Below, in pieces: positions 45,692 to 54,557 of a stretch of 64,000 bases of DNA. The stretch is taken from the NCBI RefSeq assembly GCF_000725495.1, contig NZ_JNZD01000002.1, positions 1-64,000 on the forward strand, given 5' to 3'. Each line of letters starts with the position of its first letter. Position 1 is the first letter of the stretch. The position numbers and the translations under genes were made by a program. The notes beneath the pieces were generated by a model. The model ran no database searches, had not been told where the DNA came from, and saw only the letters and a program-made list of their open reading frames with translations. The stretch comes from Streptomyces aureus (GTDB taxonomy: Bacteria; Actinomycetota; Actinomycetes; Streptomycetales; Streptomycetaceae).

Positions 45692-46318
45692 ATGGCCACG
45701 CACCTCCAGGGTTCGCTCTTCGACCAGACCGACGAGCTCCGTCTCGGCCCCCTGACCGGGCTGCGCCGCACCACGCTCGGCGACGGCGCCTGGATCGACC
45801 TGCTTCCCGGCTGGCTGAGCGGGGCCGACGAACTCTTCGCCCGCCTCGCCGCCGAGGTCCCCTGGCGGGCCGAACGGCGCCAGATGTACGAGCACGTGGT
45901 GGACGTCCCCCGGCTCCTCGCGTACTTCCGCGCCGACGACCCGCTGCCGCACCCGGTCCTGGACGAGGCCCGGGACGCCCTCTCGGCCCACTACGCCGGG
46001 GAACTGGGCGAGGCGTTCACGACGGCCGGGCTCTGCTACTACCGGGACGGCCGCGACAGCGTGGCCTGGCACGGGGACAGGATCGGCCGGGGCGCCCGGG
46101 AGGACACGATGGTCGCCATCGTGTCGGTGGGAGCCCCGCGTGATCTCCTGCTGCGGCCCCGGGGCGGCGGGGAGACGGTCCGGCGGCCGCTGGGCCACGG
46201 CGATCTCATCGTCATGGGCGGCTCCTGCCAGCGCACCTGGGAGCACGCGATCCCCAAGACCGCACGGGCGGCGGGGCCCAGGATCAGCATCCAGTTCCGC
46301 CCCGCCGGAGTGAACTGA
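45692..46318 (+). CDS. alkB: AlkB-like Fe(II)/2-oxoglutarate dioxygenase
   Basis: 208-aa AlkB-family enzyme, which removes alkyl groups from nucleic-acid bases by oxidation. The iron-binding HxD is WHGDRIG, the distal His is in WEHAIPK, and the 2-oxoglutarate arginine is in RISIQFRP. QMYEHVVDVPRL is the usual nucleotide-recognition loop. No ribosome site precedes the ATG; a leaderless promoter with a LexA-like box does. It stands alone, which fits a DNA-damage response gene. Confidence 0.88.
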   Translation: MATHLQGSLFDQTDELRLGPLTGLRRTTLGDGAWIDLLPGWLSGADELFARLAAEVPWRAERRQMYEHVVDVPRLLAYFRADDPLPHPVLDEARDALSAHYAGELGEAFTTAGLCYYRDGRDSVAWHGDRIGRGAREDTMVAIVSVGAPRDLLLRPRGGGETVRRPLGHGDLIVMGGSCQRTWEHAIPKTARAAGPRISIQFRPAGVN

Positions 46319-46369
46319 CCCGCACGGACCGGCCGCGCGGCCCGCTCGCGACGAACGGGGCGCAAGGCC

Positions 46370-46477
46370 GTGAGCCCGGCCCAAGGCGTGAGCCCGACCC
46401 AGGGCGTGAGCTGGGCTCAGGGCGTGAGCTGGGCTCAGGGCGTGAGCTGGGCTCAGGGCGTGAGCTGGGCCTGTACC
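46370..46477. repeat. 18-bp tandem repeat, about 6 copies, across a stop codon
   Basis: GTGAGCTGGGCTCAGGGC repeats exactly at 46406, 46424 and 46442, with diverged copies at 46370 and 46388 and a partial one at 46460. The array covers the end of the leftward TetR gene, and each exact unit contains its TCA (stop TGA). The repeats probably arose by duplication of the gene end. Confidence 0.88.
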
Positions 46478-47223
46478 GCGGGCGCGTACCGCTCGACGAT
46501 CTCGTCGACCGGGGTGGCGCGCAGGTGCGAGCCCCGCGCGATCCCGTACATCACTCCGAGGCCGAGCAGGGTGCCCACCGCGAGTTCGGCGCGCAGCCCC
46601 GCGTCCGGGCCGCTCAGCCGCCCGGCGAGCCGCTCGCTGACCTGTGCGCGGAAGTTGGCCCGCAGTATCTCGCCCTGCTCCCCGTGCAGCGGCGCGAAGA
46701 CGATCCGCAGGACGGGGTCCACGCCGCGCTGCGTCTGGCCCTCGAGGAGATGGCGCACCATGTGCCGGCCGAGCTCCTCCAGCGGGGCGTCGAGCAGGGC
46801 GTCGGCGTCGGACTCGAAGGACATGACGCGGGCGAACAGCGCGTCCTTGTTGCCGAAGTACTTCAGGATCAGCGGCGCGCTCACCCCGGCCCGGTCGGCG
46901 ACCGCCTTCAGGGTGATGTCCGCGTGCGCGTGCCGGGCCAGCAGATAGCGGGCGGCGCGCAGGATCGCGGCCTTGCTCGCCTCGGCGTCCCGGCGCGGGG
47001 CGGACCCCGCCTCCGGCGCCTGCCGCCCCGCGGTCGCGGAGTCCGGCTCCTCTCGCCCCTCGGCCGCGGACTCCGGCTCCCGGCGCGGGGCGGACCCCGC
47101 GTCCGGCTGCCCGTGCGGGGCCGGTGCGGCGTCGCGCTCCCCGTGCTGCGGAGCGGCGGCCGGCTGCTCGCCGGGCCCCGGGACCGCCGGGGACGCGGTG
47201 AGACCGGAGTGCGGGGTGGTCAC
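46453..47223 (-). CDS. TetR-family regulator with long N-terminal extension
   Basis: 256-aa TetR regulator. Its HTH (AILRAARYLLARHAHADITL to PLILKYFGNKDALFARV) begins only after about 83 residues of Ala/Pro/Glu/Gly-rich sequence, which is likely disordered. The C-terminal domain resembles TetR_C of QacR-like proteins. It starts with GTG at 47223, 5 bp after the MFS gene stop, so it is the second gene of an MFS-TetR operon. The big inverted repeat upstream of that operon is the probable operator. A later start would remove the extension, but no good candidate codon was found. Confidence 0.85.
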   Translation of the reverse strand: MTTPHSGLTASPAVPGPGEQPAAAPQHGERDAAPAPHGQPDAGSAPRREPESAAEGREEPDSATAGRQAPEAGSAPRRDAEASKAAILRAARYLLARHAHADITLKAVADRAGVSAPLILKYFGNKDALFARVMSFESDADALLDAPLEELGRHMVRHLLEGQTQRGVDPVLRIVFAPLHGEQGEILRANFRAQVSERLAGRLSGPDAGLRAELAVGTLLGLGVMYGIARGSHLRATPVDEIVERYAPAVQAQLTP

Positions 47224-47228
47224 GGTGC

Positions 47229-48674
47229 TCAGGCTCCTTCGAGTGCCTCGTCGCGGGACGCGCCCGCGGGACGGCCGGTTCGCGGGGTCTCGCGGGAGGC
47301 GGGGTCGGTGGGTATCGACAGTGCGGCGGCGCAGGCCACCAGTGCGACGGTACCCGCCATGACGAAGGCCAGCACATAACCGTGCAGGGTCGGCACCGGG
47401 GCGCCCGCGACCAGGCTGGTGTGGTGCACGAGCACGGCGGCCACGGCCGCGCTGCACACGGCCTGCCCGATGGTGCGCATCAGGACGTTGACGCCGTTGG
47501 CCGACGCGGTCTGCCCGGCCGGCACCGCGCGCAGGATCAGCGTGGGCAGGGCGGAGTAGGCGAAGGTCGTACCGATGGAGCAGACCGTGGCGCCCAGGAT
47601 GATCGCCCACAGGTCGCGGCTGTCGGCGATCCGCAGGACGTAGCCGGAGGCGATGATCGCCGTACCGAGGGCCAGGGTGATCCGGGGGCCGCGGGCCGCG
47701 GATATGCGCGCCGACACCGGCGAGAGCAGCAGCATCGTCACCCCGCCGGGCAGCAGGCACAGACCGGTGGCCACGATGGACAGGCCGAGTCCGTAGCCGG
47801 TGGCCTTGGGCGCCTGGACGAGCTGCGCCGTGACCAGCGAGTTCCCGTAGAAGGAGAACCCGGTCAGCAGCGCGGCGACGTGCGGCAGGGCGACGCGCGG
47901 ACGGGCGGCCAGCCGCAGGTCGACGAGGGGACGTTCGGCACGCAGCTGCTGCCGCCACCACAGCACGAGGATCGCGGCGCAGCCGGCGAACAGCCCGAGG
48001 ACGCTCGGGCTGGTCCAGCCCCAGGTGCCGCCCTGGGACACGGCGAGCAGCAGGCAGACCAGTCCGGCGGCCAGACCGAAGGCCCCCAGTGTGTCGAAGC
48101 GGCCCGGCTGCCGGACGGGGGACTCGCGTACGGCCCACCAGGCCAATGCCGTCCCGAGGACGCCGAGGGCGGTCGTCGCCCAGAACATGACGTGCCAGTT
48201 GGCGTACTGCACCACGAGGGCGGCGAGCGGGAGGCCGAGGGCGGCGCCGATGCCCACGGTGGAGCTCATCAGCGCTACGGCGGAACCCGTGCGCTCCGGC
48301 GGCAGCTCGTCGCGCAGGATGCTGATCGACAGCGGGACCACGGCCGCCGCCGCGCCCTGGAGCGCCCGCGCCACGATCAGGACGCCGATCTGCGAGGTGA
48401 GCGCGCACATCAGCGAGCCGACCGTCATCATCCCGAGGGCCATGAGCAGCACGCGCCGCTTGCCGTACATGTCTCCGGCGCGGCCGAGGACGGGCGTGAG
48501 CACAGCTCCGGCGAGGAGGGTCGCGGTCACCATCCAGGAGACCGCGCCGGCCGAGGCGCCGGTGAGCCGGGGCAGGTCGGGCAGCAGCGGGACGACCACC
48601 GTCTGCATGACGGCCATGAGGATCCCGCCGAAGGCCAGGACAGGGATCGCGAGCCGCTCGCGCAGGGCCGCCAT
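47229..48674 (-). CDS. MFS drug transporter (14-TM DHA2-like)
   Basis: 481-aa transporter with 12-14 membrane segments. WMVTATLLAGAVLTPVLGRAGDMYGKRR (residues about 45-72) holds motif A, and LIVARALQGAAAAVVPLSIS is typical of DHA2 drug exporters. The start at ATG 48674 has GGAG 6 nt upstream; a GTG two codons earlier is too close to that site. Co-transcribed with its TetR gene. It is probably a multidrug or natural-product exporter with autoregulated expression. Confidence 0.9.
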   Translation of the reverse strand: MAALRERLAIPVLAFGGILMAVMQTVVVPLLPDLPRLTGASAGAVSWMVTATLLAGAVLTPVLGRAGDMYGKRRVLLMALGMMTVGSLMCALTSQIGVLIVARALQGAAAAVVPLSISILRDELPPERTGSAVALMSSTVGIGAALGLPLAALVVQYANWHVMFWATTALGVLGTALAWWAVRESPVRQPGRFDTLGAFGLAAGLVCLLLAVSQGGTWGWTSPSVLGLFAGCAAILVLWWRQQLRAERPLVDLRLAARPRVALPHVAALLTGFSFYGNSLVTAQLVQAPKATGYGLGLSIVATGLCLLPGGVTMLLLSPVSARISAARGPRITLALGTAIIASGYVLRIADSRDLWAIILGATVCSIGTTFAYSALPTLILRAVPAGQTASANGVNVLMRTIGQAVCSAAVAAVLVHHTSLVAGAPVPTLHGYVLAFVMAGTVALVACAAALSIPTDPASRETPRTGRPAGASRDEALEGA

Positions 48675-48701
48675 CGGCACTCCAGAAGTTGACGTGAAAA
48701 A

Positions 48702-48746
48702 GGGGTGAATGACAATTCACCTTACCGGTGAATTGTCATTCACCCC
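48702..48746. promoter_or_regulatory. 20-5-20 perfect inverted repeat (TetR operator)
   Basis: GGGGTGAATGACAATTCACC (48702-48721) and its exact reverse complement (48727-48746) flank TTACC. Each arm is itself nearly palindromic (TGAAT..ATTCA), so two dimers could bind. It lies 28 bp upstream of the MFS start and is AT-rich. It could also act as terminator for the FAD gene to the right. Confidence 0.8.
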
Positions 48747-48821
48747 AAGTGGGTCCACTGCTCCGAGGCGCACGGGGGCGCCCCCGCGGCGCGATGCGGC
48801 GGCCACCGCGCCCCGCGCCCA

Positions 48822-48848
48822 AGGCGCTACAGGCGCTACAAGCGCTAC
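48822..48848. repeat. 9-bp tandem repeat (AGGCGCTAC)x3
   Basis: AGGCGCTAC, AGGCGCTAC and AAGCGCTAC follow one another just downstream of the FAD monooxygenase stop. Role unknown. Confidence 0.75.
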
Positions 48849-48861
48849 AGGGGTGGTACAC

Positions 48862-50064
48862 CTAGCGCTGCGCCCGCGCCTGGGCGCTGCGGGCGACCTT
48901 CGGCCCGAGCCAGCGCTTGAAGCGGCGCAGCACCTCCAGCCGCCCGGCGGCCCGGTCGATCCGGTAGTAGAGCTGCGGCGGCACGTACGGCAGCAGCGGC
49001 GAGTGCCGCTGCCCGAGCAGGGCGAACATCTGCGCCGGCGGCAGCCCGATGTAGCGGGGCAGGTTCTCGTACCACTGGGCGCTGTGGCGGGCCGCGCTCT
49101 GCACCGGCAGGAGCTCGGCCCTGCGCTCCCGGCCGTAGCGGGTGAGGGCGGTGTCGAGGTCCGCGTGGTCGCGCAGGGCGCGCGCGAGGGCGATGGCGTC
49201 CTCCAGGGCGAGGGTCGTGCCGGCGCCGATCGAGTAGTGCGTGGTGTGGGCGGCGTCGCCGAGCAGGACGAGGTTGCCCCGGTGCCAGGTCCGGTTGGTC
49301 AGGGTGCGGAAGGTGAGCCACTGGGCGGCGCCGTGCGGCTGTGCCCGACCGATCAGCCCATGCCCGCGCAGCAGGCCGGCGAAGAGTTTCTCCAGCAGCG
49401 CCAGACCGTCGGACTCGCTCGCGGTATCGAGTCCGAGGCCGGTCCAGGTGCGCGGGGCGCACTCGATGACGAGGGTGCTCCGGTCGTCGCCGAACCGGTA
49501 GGCGTAGCACCAGATCCAGCCATGGTCCGTCTCCACGAAGGAGAAGGTGAAGGAGTCGAAGACCTTGGTCGTGCCCAGCCAGATGTAGCAGTTGCGCCCC
49601 CGCGTGACCTCGGTGCCGAAGTGACCGGCGTACCGCTCGCGCAGGGCGCTGTTGATCCCGTCCCCGGCGACGACGAGATCGGCCTCGGGCAGGTCGTCGG
49701 CGGTGATCTCGCTCTCGTACGCGACCCGGACCCCCAGGGACCGGGCCCGTTCGGCGAGCAGGTCGAGCATCCGGCGGCGGCCGATGCCGAAGCCCTCGTC
49801 GCCCGGTGCCACGGTCGTGCGGGTGCCGACGTGGGCGACGCCGTCGTTCCAGCTCACCGAGTTCTCGGCGACGGCGAGCGCGGACGCCGGGTCGCCCTCG
49901 CGCAGCTTGTCGAGCAGAGCCGCCCAGTACGTCACGCCCCAGCCGTACGTCGAACCGGCGGGGTTCCTCTCGTGGACGGTGATGTCATGGGACGGGTCCT
50001 GGAGCTTCATCAGGATCGAGAAGTACAGGCTTGCGGGTCCGCCACCGACGCACGCGATCTTCAC
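48862..50064 (-). CDS. FAD-dependent aromatic monooxygenase
   Basis: 400-aa flavoprotein monooxygenase. The N-terminal dinucleotide fold reads ACVGGGPASLYFSILMKL, DLVVAGDGINSALRERY is the DG motif, and LVLLGDAAHTTHYSIGAGT is the GD motif. It resembles hydroxylases of anthranilate/tryptophan-type aromatic substrates (KMO and VioC-like). GTG at 50064 is chosen for GGGGAG at 5 nt. It sits beside the MFS-TetR operon and the tyrosinase genes, hinting at aromatic metabolism (inference). Confidence 0.87.
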   Translation of the reverse strand: MKIACVGGGPASLYFSILMKLQDPSHDITVHERNPAGSTYGWGVTYWAALLDKLREGDPASALAVAENSVSWNDGVAHVGTRTTVAPGDEGFGIGRRRMLDLLAERARSLGVRVAYESEITADDLPEADLVVAGDGINSALRERYAGHFGTEVTRGRNCYIWLGTTKVFDSFTFSFVETDHGWIWCYAYRFGDDRSTLVIECAPRTWTGLGLDTASESDGLALLEKLFAGLLRGHGLIGRAQPHGAAQWLTFRTLTNRTWHRGNLVLLGDAAHTTHYSIGAGTTLALEDAIALARALRDHADLDTALTRYGRERRAELLPVQSAARHSAQWYENLPRYIGLPPAQMFALLGQRHSPLLPYVPPQLYYRIDRAAGRLEVLRRFKRWLGPKVARSAQARAQR

Positions 50065-50080
50065 GCGCACTCCCCTATGT

Positions 50081-50103
50081 TGCACATTGCGGTCGATTGT
50101 GCA
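50081..50103. promoter_or_regulatory. Inverted repeat upstream of the FAD monooxygenase gene
   Basis: TGCACA (50081-50086) and TGTGCA (50098-50103) flank 11 nt, starting 17 bp upstream of the GTG start. It could be a regulator site over the promoter or leader. Confidence 0.4.
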
Positions 50104-50349
50104 CGAAGAGTAGCAGCGGGGGTCGCGCCCGCGGTTCACGCCAGATCGCGGGCGTGAGCCGCGCCACGAGCCGGCCCCGGCCACCGCAAGATCACCGAAC
50201 GGGAGCCCTCCCACCGGAGGATTTCCTTCCGCGACCATCTCGCGAACCGGTCGGACAGCAAGATCATCTTCGTTCAACTCTGCACGACATGTACGCGATT
50301 GTCCTGATCGCAGCCAACCGACATCCGGCGATTTCTCCTGTTGTTTGAC

Positions 50350-50371
50350 GACCCGATAGGCATATCGGGTC
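50350..50371. promoter_or_regulatory. Inverted repeat upstream of melC1
   Basis: GACCCGATA (50350-50358) and TATCGGGTC (50363-50371) are perfect complements around GGCA, ending 31 bp before the melC1 start. It may be an operator or an RNA hairpin ahead of the ribosome site. Confidence 0.6.
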
Positions 50372-50402
50372 ATCAACGCACCTGATCACAGGAGGTCTCC
50401 GC

Positions 50403-50807
50403 ATGCCGGAGCTCACTCGCCGCCGCGCCCTCGGGGCAGCCGCCGCGCTCGCCGCGGGCGCGGGCGTCCAGACCCTCGCCCCGTCCGCCGCCTCCGCGGC
50501 ACCGGAGGGCCCGGCCGCCGCACGGCCGTCCATGGCCGGGCACCACCACGGCGGCCCGGAGCCCTTCGACGAGGTCTTCAAGGGGCGCCGCATCGAGGGC
50601 CGCGCGGTCACCGGCGGCGGCCACCATCACGGCGGCGGATACGGCGTGTTCGTCGACGGCGTGGAACTGCACGTCATGAGCAACGCCGACGGCAGCTGGA
50701 TCAGCGTCGTCAGCCACTACGCGCCCGTGCCCACCCCGCGCGACGCGGCCCGCGCCGCCGTCGTGGAGCTGCAGGGGGCGCCGCTCGTGCCCTTCGCCGC
50801 CAACTGA
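50403..50807 (+). CDS. melC1: Tyrosinase copper chaperone MelC1
   Basis: 134-aa helper protein that delivers copper to tyrosinase and assists its secretion. It has a Tat signal ([20 protein letters not shown]), His-rich copper-binding stretches (GHHHGG and [11 protein letters not shown]) and the conserved domain [13 protein letters not shown] to [12 protein letters not shown]. It is first gene of the melanin operon; ATG 50403 is preceded by CAGGAGG. melC2 starts 33 bp after its stop. Confidence 0.95.
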   Translation: MPELTRRRALGAAAALAAGAGVQTLAPSAASAAPEGPAAARPSMAGHHHGGPEPFDEVFKGRRIEGRAVTGGGHHHGGGYGVFVDGVELHVMSNADGSWISVVSHYAPVPTPRDAARAAVVELQGAPLVPFAAN

Positions 50808-50840
50808 ACCACCCAGCAAGCAGATCGTGGAGTCCCGCAC

Positions 50841-51665
50841 ATGACCGTACGCAAGAACCAGGCGAGCCTGACCGCCGAAGAGAAGCGGCGATTCGTCGAC
50901 GCGCTGCTGCAGCTCAAGCGCAGCGGAAAGTACGACACCTTCGTCACCACGCACAACGCGTTCATCCTCGGCGACACCGACACCGGCGAGCGGACGGGAC
51001 ACCGTTCACCGTCGTTCCTGCCCTGGCACCGCAGGTTCCTCCTGGAGTTCGAGCGGGCCCTGCAGTCCGTCGACCCCTCGGTGGCACTGCCCTACTGGGA
51101 CTGGAGCACCGACCGCACCGCGCGGGCGTCGCTGTGGGCGCCGGACTTCCTCGGCGGGACCGGGCGCAGTCTGGACGGCCGCGTGACGGACGGCCCCTTC
51201 GCGGCCTCCGCGGGCAACTGGCCGATCAACGTCCGTGTCGACAGCCGCACTTACCTGCGCAGGTCGCTGGGCACCGGGGTCCGGGAGCTGCCGACCCGCG
51301 CCGAGGTGGAGTCCGTGCTCGCCATGGCGACGTACGACATGGCGCCCTGGAACAGCGGCTCGGACGGCTTCCGCAATCACCTCGAAGGCTGGCGGGGCGT
51401 CAATCTCCACAACCGGGTGCACGTCTGGGTGGGCGGCCAGATGGCCACCGGCGTCTCCCCCAACGACCCGGTGTTCTGGCTCCACCACGCCTTCATAGAC
51501 AGGCTGTGGGCCCAGTGGCAGCGCCGGCACCCCGGCTCCGGCTACCTTCCGGCCGGCGGCACCCCGGACGTCGTCGACCTCGGCGAGACGATGAAGCCGT
51601 GGAACGACACCCGGCCCGCCGACCTGCTCGACCACGCCGCGTTCTACACCTTCGACACGGTCTGA
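50841..51665 (+). CDS. melC2: Tyrosinase MelC2
   Basis: 274-aa type-3 copper monooxygenase that hydroxylates tyrosine and oxidises DOPA to the quinone, the first step of melanin formation. All six copper ligands are present by position: His38, His54, His63 (CuA) and His190, His194, His216 (CuB). It lacks its own signal peptide and is exported bound to MelC1. Length is the usual one. ATG 50841 is preceded by GTGGAG. Confidence 0.96.
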   Translation: MTVRKNQASLTAEEKRRFVDALLQLKRSGKYDTFVTTHNAFILGDTDTGERTGHRSPSFLPWHRRFLLEFERALQSVDPSVALPYWDWSTDRTARASLWAPDFLGGTGRSLDGRVTDGPFAASAGNWPINVRVDSRTYLRRSLGTGVRELPTRAEVESVLAMATYDMAPWNSGSDGFRNHLEGWRGVNLHNRVHVWVGGQMATGVSPNDPVFWLHHAFIDRLWAQWQRRHPGSGYLPAGGTPDVVDLGETMKPWNDTRPADLLDHAAFYTFDTV

Positions 51666-51731
51666 GCCCGGCAGCACCTCGACCGCCCGGACCGGCCCGG
51701 CGCCCGGGTCAACCTCCGGGTCCGGGTCAGT

Positions 51732-51767
<36 letters not shown>

Positions 51768-51786
51768 GTCAAGCTCCCGCTCAGGC

Positions 51787-52470
51787 CTACGCCTCGGTCC
51801 GGCACTCCGGGTGGCCCCAGCCCTGCGCGTTCTTCGCGATGGGCTCGCCCGCGGCGTAGGAACGCCCGCACACACAACGGCCGTTGAACTTGGCCTTGAT
51901 GGTGCGGCCGGACGCGCCCGGCCGGGACGTCTTCGCGGCCGGACGGCGGCGGGAGGCGCCCGCGGCGACCGGGGTGTCGGGGGAGGCCGGCGGCTCCGGG
52001 GACCCGAGGTCGCTGCCGGCGGGCTGCTGCACGATCGCGGCCTGGCTGGCGGCGCGGTCGGCGAAGTCGTTCAGCCGGTCGCCGTCGACCTGGTGGGCGG
52101 GGACGTAGCGGAACTCCACCGAGCGGCCGGTCAGGAGTTCGTCGATCCGCGCGACCAGCTCCTGGTTGGCGACGGGCTTGCCCGCGGCGGTCTTCCAGCC
52201 CTTGCGCTTCCAGCCCGGCAGCCAGGTCGTGACCGCCTTCATCGCGTACTGGGAGTCCATCCGGATCTCCAGCGGCACCTCGGGCCCGACGGCCGTCAAC
52301 AGGCGCTCCAGTGCGGTCAGTTCGGCGACGTTGTTCGTCGCCGTGCCGAGGGCTCCGGCCTCCCAGCGGGCCGGGGCCTCGTCCCCGTCGGCGACGACCC
52401 AGGCCCATCCGGCGGGTCCCGGGTTTCCCTTCGAAGCCCCGTCACAGGCGGCAACAACGCGTTCAGGCAT
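51787..52470 (-). CDS. RNase H family protein with C-terminal Cys-rich module
   Basis: 227-aa protein. Residues about 1-145 are an RNase HI domain with the four carboxylates in [30 protein letters not shown] and NDFADRAA. A proline/alanine linker follows. The last 35 residues (GRCVCGRSY to GWGHPEC) contain three Cys and a His that could bind zinc. The start is ATG 52470 or 52482. It degrades RNA in RNA-DNA hybrids. The zinc-like tail is an addition to the usual 150-aa enzyme. Confidence 0.88.
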   Translation of the reverse strand: MPERVVAACDGASKGNPGPAGWAWVVADGDEAPARWEAGALGTATNNVAELTALERLLTAVGPEVPLEIRMDSQYAMKAVTTWLPGWKRKGWKTAAGKPVANQELVARIDELLTGRSVEFRYVPAHQVDGDRLNDFADRAASQAAIVQQPAGSDLGSPEPPASPDTPVAAGASRRRPAAKTSRPGASGRTIKAKFNGRCVCGRSYAAGEPIAKNAQGWGHPECRTEA

Positions 52471-52539
52471 GTCCCCGATCATGCCACGCCCCGGAGGGGG
52501 CCCGCGGTCGCGGGTGGCCCGGGCCCCTCCGGGAAACGC

Positions 52540-53337
52540 TCAGGACACGTCCGTCATCCCGGGCATCTCGCCCTGGGTCGCCTTCATGTCGATCACGGAG
52601 AACGCCGCGCCCTGCGGGTCGCTCAGCGCGGCGAAGCGGCCGAAGGGGCTGTCCATCGGACCGAAGCGCAGGACCGCGCCCCGCTCGGTCGCCCTGGCCA
52701 CCGCCTCGTCGCAGTTCTCGACGGAGAAGTAGACGTTGACGTACGACGGCACCTCGGGCGGGAAGTCGTCCGTCATCCGCATCCGGCCGAGCACCGGGTT
52801 CTTGCCGATGCTGAAGACACGGAAGTCGACGGCGTCGTCCTGCATCTGCTGCGCGGTGAAGGGGAAGACGGCCGGGAAGAACCCGTCGGACTTGTCCGGG
52901 TCACGGGTGAAGACCTCCGCCCAGGCGTACGCGCCGGGCTCGCCGACCGATTCGAAGCCCTCGTGCACGCCCGCCTGCCAGACTCCGAAGACCGCCCCGC
53001 CGGGGTCCCGGGCCAGCGCCATCGTGCCGAAGTCGCCGACCTGCATCGGCTCCATCAGCACCTCGCCGCCCTCGCTCCTGATCTTCTCGGCGGTCGCGGC
53101 GGCGTCGGGCGAGGCGAGGTACAGGCACCAGGCGGACTGGCCCTCCTGCCCCGGCATCGGCGGCACCACCGCGGCGACGGCCTTGCCGTTGGAGAAGGCC
53201 TGCGTGTAGTTGCCGTACTCCGAGGACGCCTCGCCGAACGTCCAGCCGAGCACGTCCCCGTAGAAGCTCTTGGCACCCTCGACATCGCTGAACATCGCGT
53301 CCGCCCAGCAGGGCGTTCCTTCAGGCTGTACGGCCAT
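52540..53337 (-). CDS. Tandem VOC (glyoxalase-like) protein
   Basis: 265-aa protein with two vicinal-oxygen-chelate domains (about 8-128 and 140-260). Each begins with a family-like stretch ([40 protein letters not shown]) and ends with DPxGAxF. It resembles hydroxylase-associated proteins of the bleomycin-resistance/dioxygenase superfamily. ATG 53337 follows GGAGAAGG. Function is unknown. Confidence 0.88.
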   Translation of the reverse strand: MAVQPEGTPCWADAMFSDVEGAKSFYGDVLGWTFGEASSEYGNYTQAFSNGKAVAAVVPPMPGQEGQSAWCLYLASPDAAATAEKIRSEGGEVLMEPMQVGDFGTMALARDPGGAVFGVWQAGVHEGFESVGEPGAYAWAEVFTRDPDKSDGFFPAVFPFTAQQMQDDAVDFRVFSIGKNPVLGRMRMTDDFPPEVPSYVNVYFSVENCDEAVARATERGAVLRFGPMDSPFGRFAALSDPQGAAFSVIDMKATQGEMPGMTDVS

Positions 53338-53475
53338 GACCCGACCTTCTCCTGTCCGGTGAACGGTTGCGCTGCTCACGCTAGAGCGCCTTCACCGGGG
53401 CCGCGCGCCGAACCGCGGGCCCTGTACGAGACTGGAGAACGGACCGACCGGAGAGCCGACGGGACGGGGCACGTG

Positions 53476-54495
53476 ATGATGCGGGCGTGGGAAGTGATCC
53501 GGCCGGGGTCGGTCGACGGCGATCCGCTGCGCCTGGTGCGCCGGCCGGTGCCCGCGCCCGGCGCCGACGAGCTCCTGGTGCACGTCCGCGCCTGCGGGGT
53601 GTGCCGCACCGATCTGCACGTCACCGAGGGCGACCTGCCCGTGCACTGCCCTCGGGTGACACCGGGGCACGAGGCCGTGGGAGTGGTGGCGGCGACCGGG
53701 CGGGCGGTCGACGGCTTCACCGTCGGCGACCGGGTGGGGGTGGCCTGGCTGCGCCGTACGGACGGCACCTGCGGGTACTGCCTGCGGGGCGCCGAGAACC
53801 TCTGCCCGGCCTCCGAGTACACCGGCTGGGACGCCGACGGCGGTTACGCGGAGTACACGACCGTCCCGGCCGCCTTCGCCTACCCGCTGCCCGACGGTGT
53901 GGACGACATCGCGCTGGCCCCCCTGCTGTGCGCCGGCATCATCGGCTACCGGGCGCTGCGCAGGGCCGCGCTGCCGCCGGGCGGCCGTCTCGGCCTGTAC
54001 GGCTTCGGCGGCAGCGCCCATCTGTGCGCCCAGCTCGCGCTCGCCGAGGGCGCCACCGTGCACGTACTGACCCGCGATCCGGCCGCGCGACGGCTGGCGC
54101 TCGGTCTCGGGGCGGCCTCCGCCGGAGGGGCCTACGACGAGCCGCCCGAACCCCTGGACAGCGCGATCCTCTTCGCGCCGGCCGGTGATCTCGTCCCGGT
54201 CGCCCTGCGGGCCCTGGACCGGGGCGGTGTCCTGTCCGTGGCCGGCATCCATCTGAGCGACGTCCCGCCGCTGCGCTACGAGAGCGACCTGTTCTACGAG
54301 AAGCAGCTGCGCAGCGTCACCGCCAACACCCGTCAGGACGGCCGGGAGTTCCTGGAACTGGCGGCCCGGCACTCCATCCGTGCCACGACCCACGCCTATC
54401 CGCTGGAGCAGGCACCCCAGGCCCTGCGGGACCTCAAGGAGGGCCGCTTCGAGGGAGCGGCGGTACTGGTGAACGAGCACCCGCCACAGGGCTGA
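53476..54495 (+). CDS. Zinc-dependent alcohol dehydrogenase
   Basis: 339-aa medium-chain dehydrogenase. Catalytic zinc ligands are in [10 protein letters not shown] and GHEAVG, and structural zinc cysteines in [15 protein letters not shown]. The cofactor loop is [15 protein letters not shown]. It is close to the AdhA-like group of actinobacterial alcohol dehydrogenases. Adjacent ATGs at 53476 and 53479 are both possible starts. It is followed after 62 bp by a SpoIIE-type phosphatase, with no clear link. Confidence 0.92.
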   Translation: MMRAWEVIRPGSVDGDPLRLVRRPVPAPGADELLVHVRACGVCRTDLHVTEGDLPVHCPRVTPGHEAVGVVAATGRAVDGFTVGDRVGVAWLRRTDGTCGYCLRGAENLCPASEYTGWDADGGYAEYTTVPAAFAYPLPDGVDDIALAPLLCAGIIGYRALRRAALPPGGRLGLYGFGGSAHLCAQLALAEGATVHVLTRDPAARRLALGLGAASAGGAYDEPPEPLDSAILFAPAGDLVPVALRALDRGGVLSVAGIHLSDVPPLRYESDLFYEKQLRSVTANTRQDGREFLELAARHSIRATTHAYPLEQAPQALRDLKEGRFEGAAVLVNEHPPQG

Positions 54496-54557
54496 GCATG
54501 CGGGCTGGCCACCCCCGTGCGTGGATGGACCCAGGCGGGTGCTGCGGTGGAGGTGCG

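Larger units (their letters stand above)
50065..50402. other. Divergent intergenic region, FAD monooxygenase / melC
   Basis: 338 bp without a gene. Two inverted repeats stand out, one near each start (50081-50103 and 50350-50371). The right part (50260-50370) is relatively AT-rich and should contain the melC promoter. AGGAGG (50390-50395) precedes melC1. Confidence 0.65.

Noticed and set aside
46460..48720. Long minus-strand frame overlapping the MFS and TetR genes
   Set aside because: Out-of-frame Arg/Pro-rich shadow until it enters the TetR gene frame. The MFS frame has real membrane motifs.
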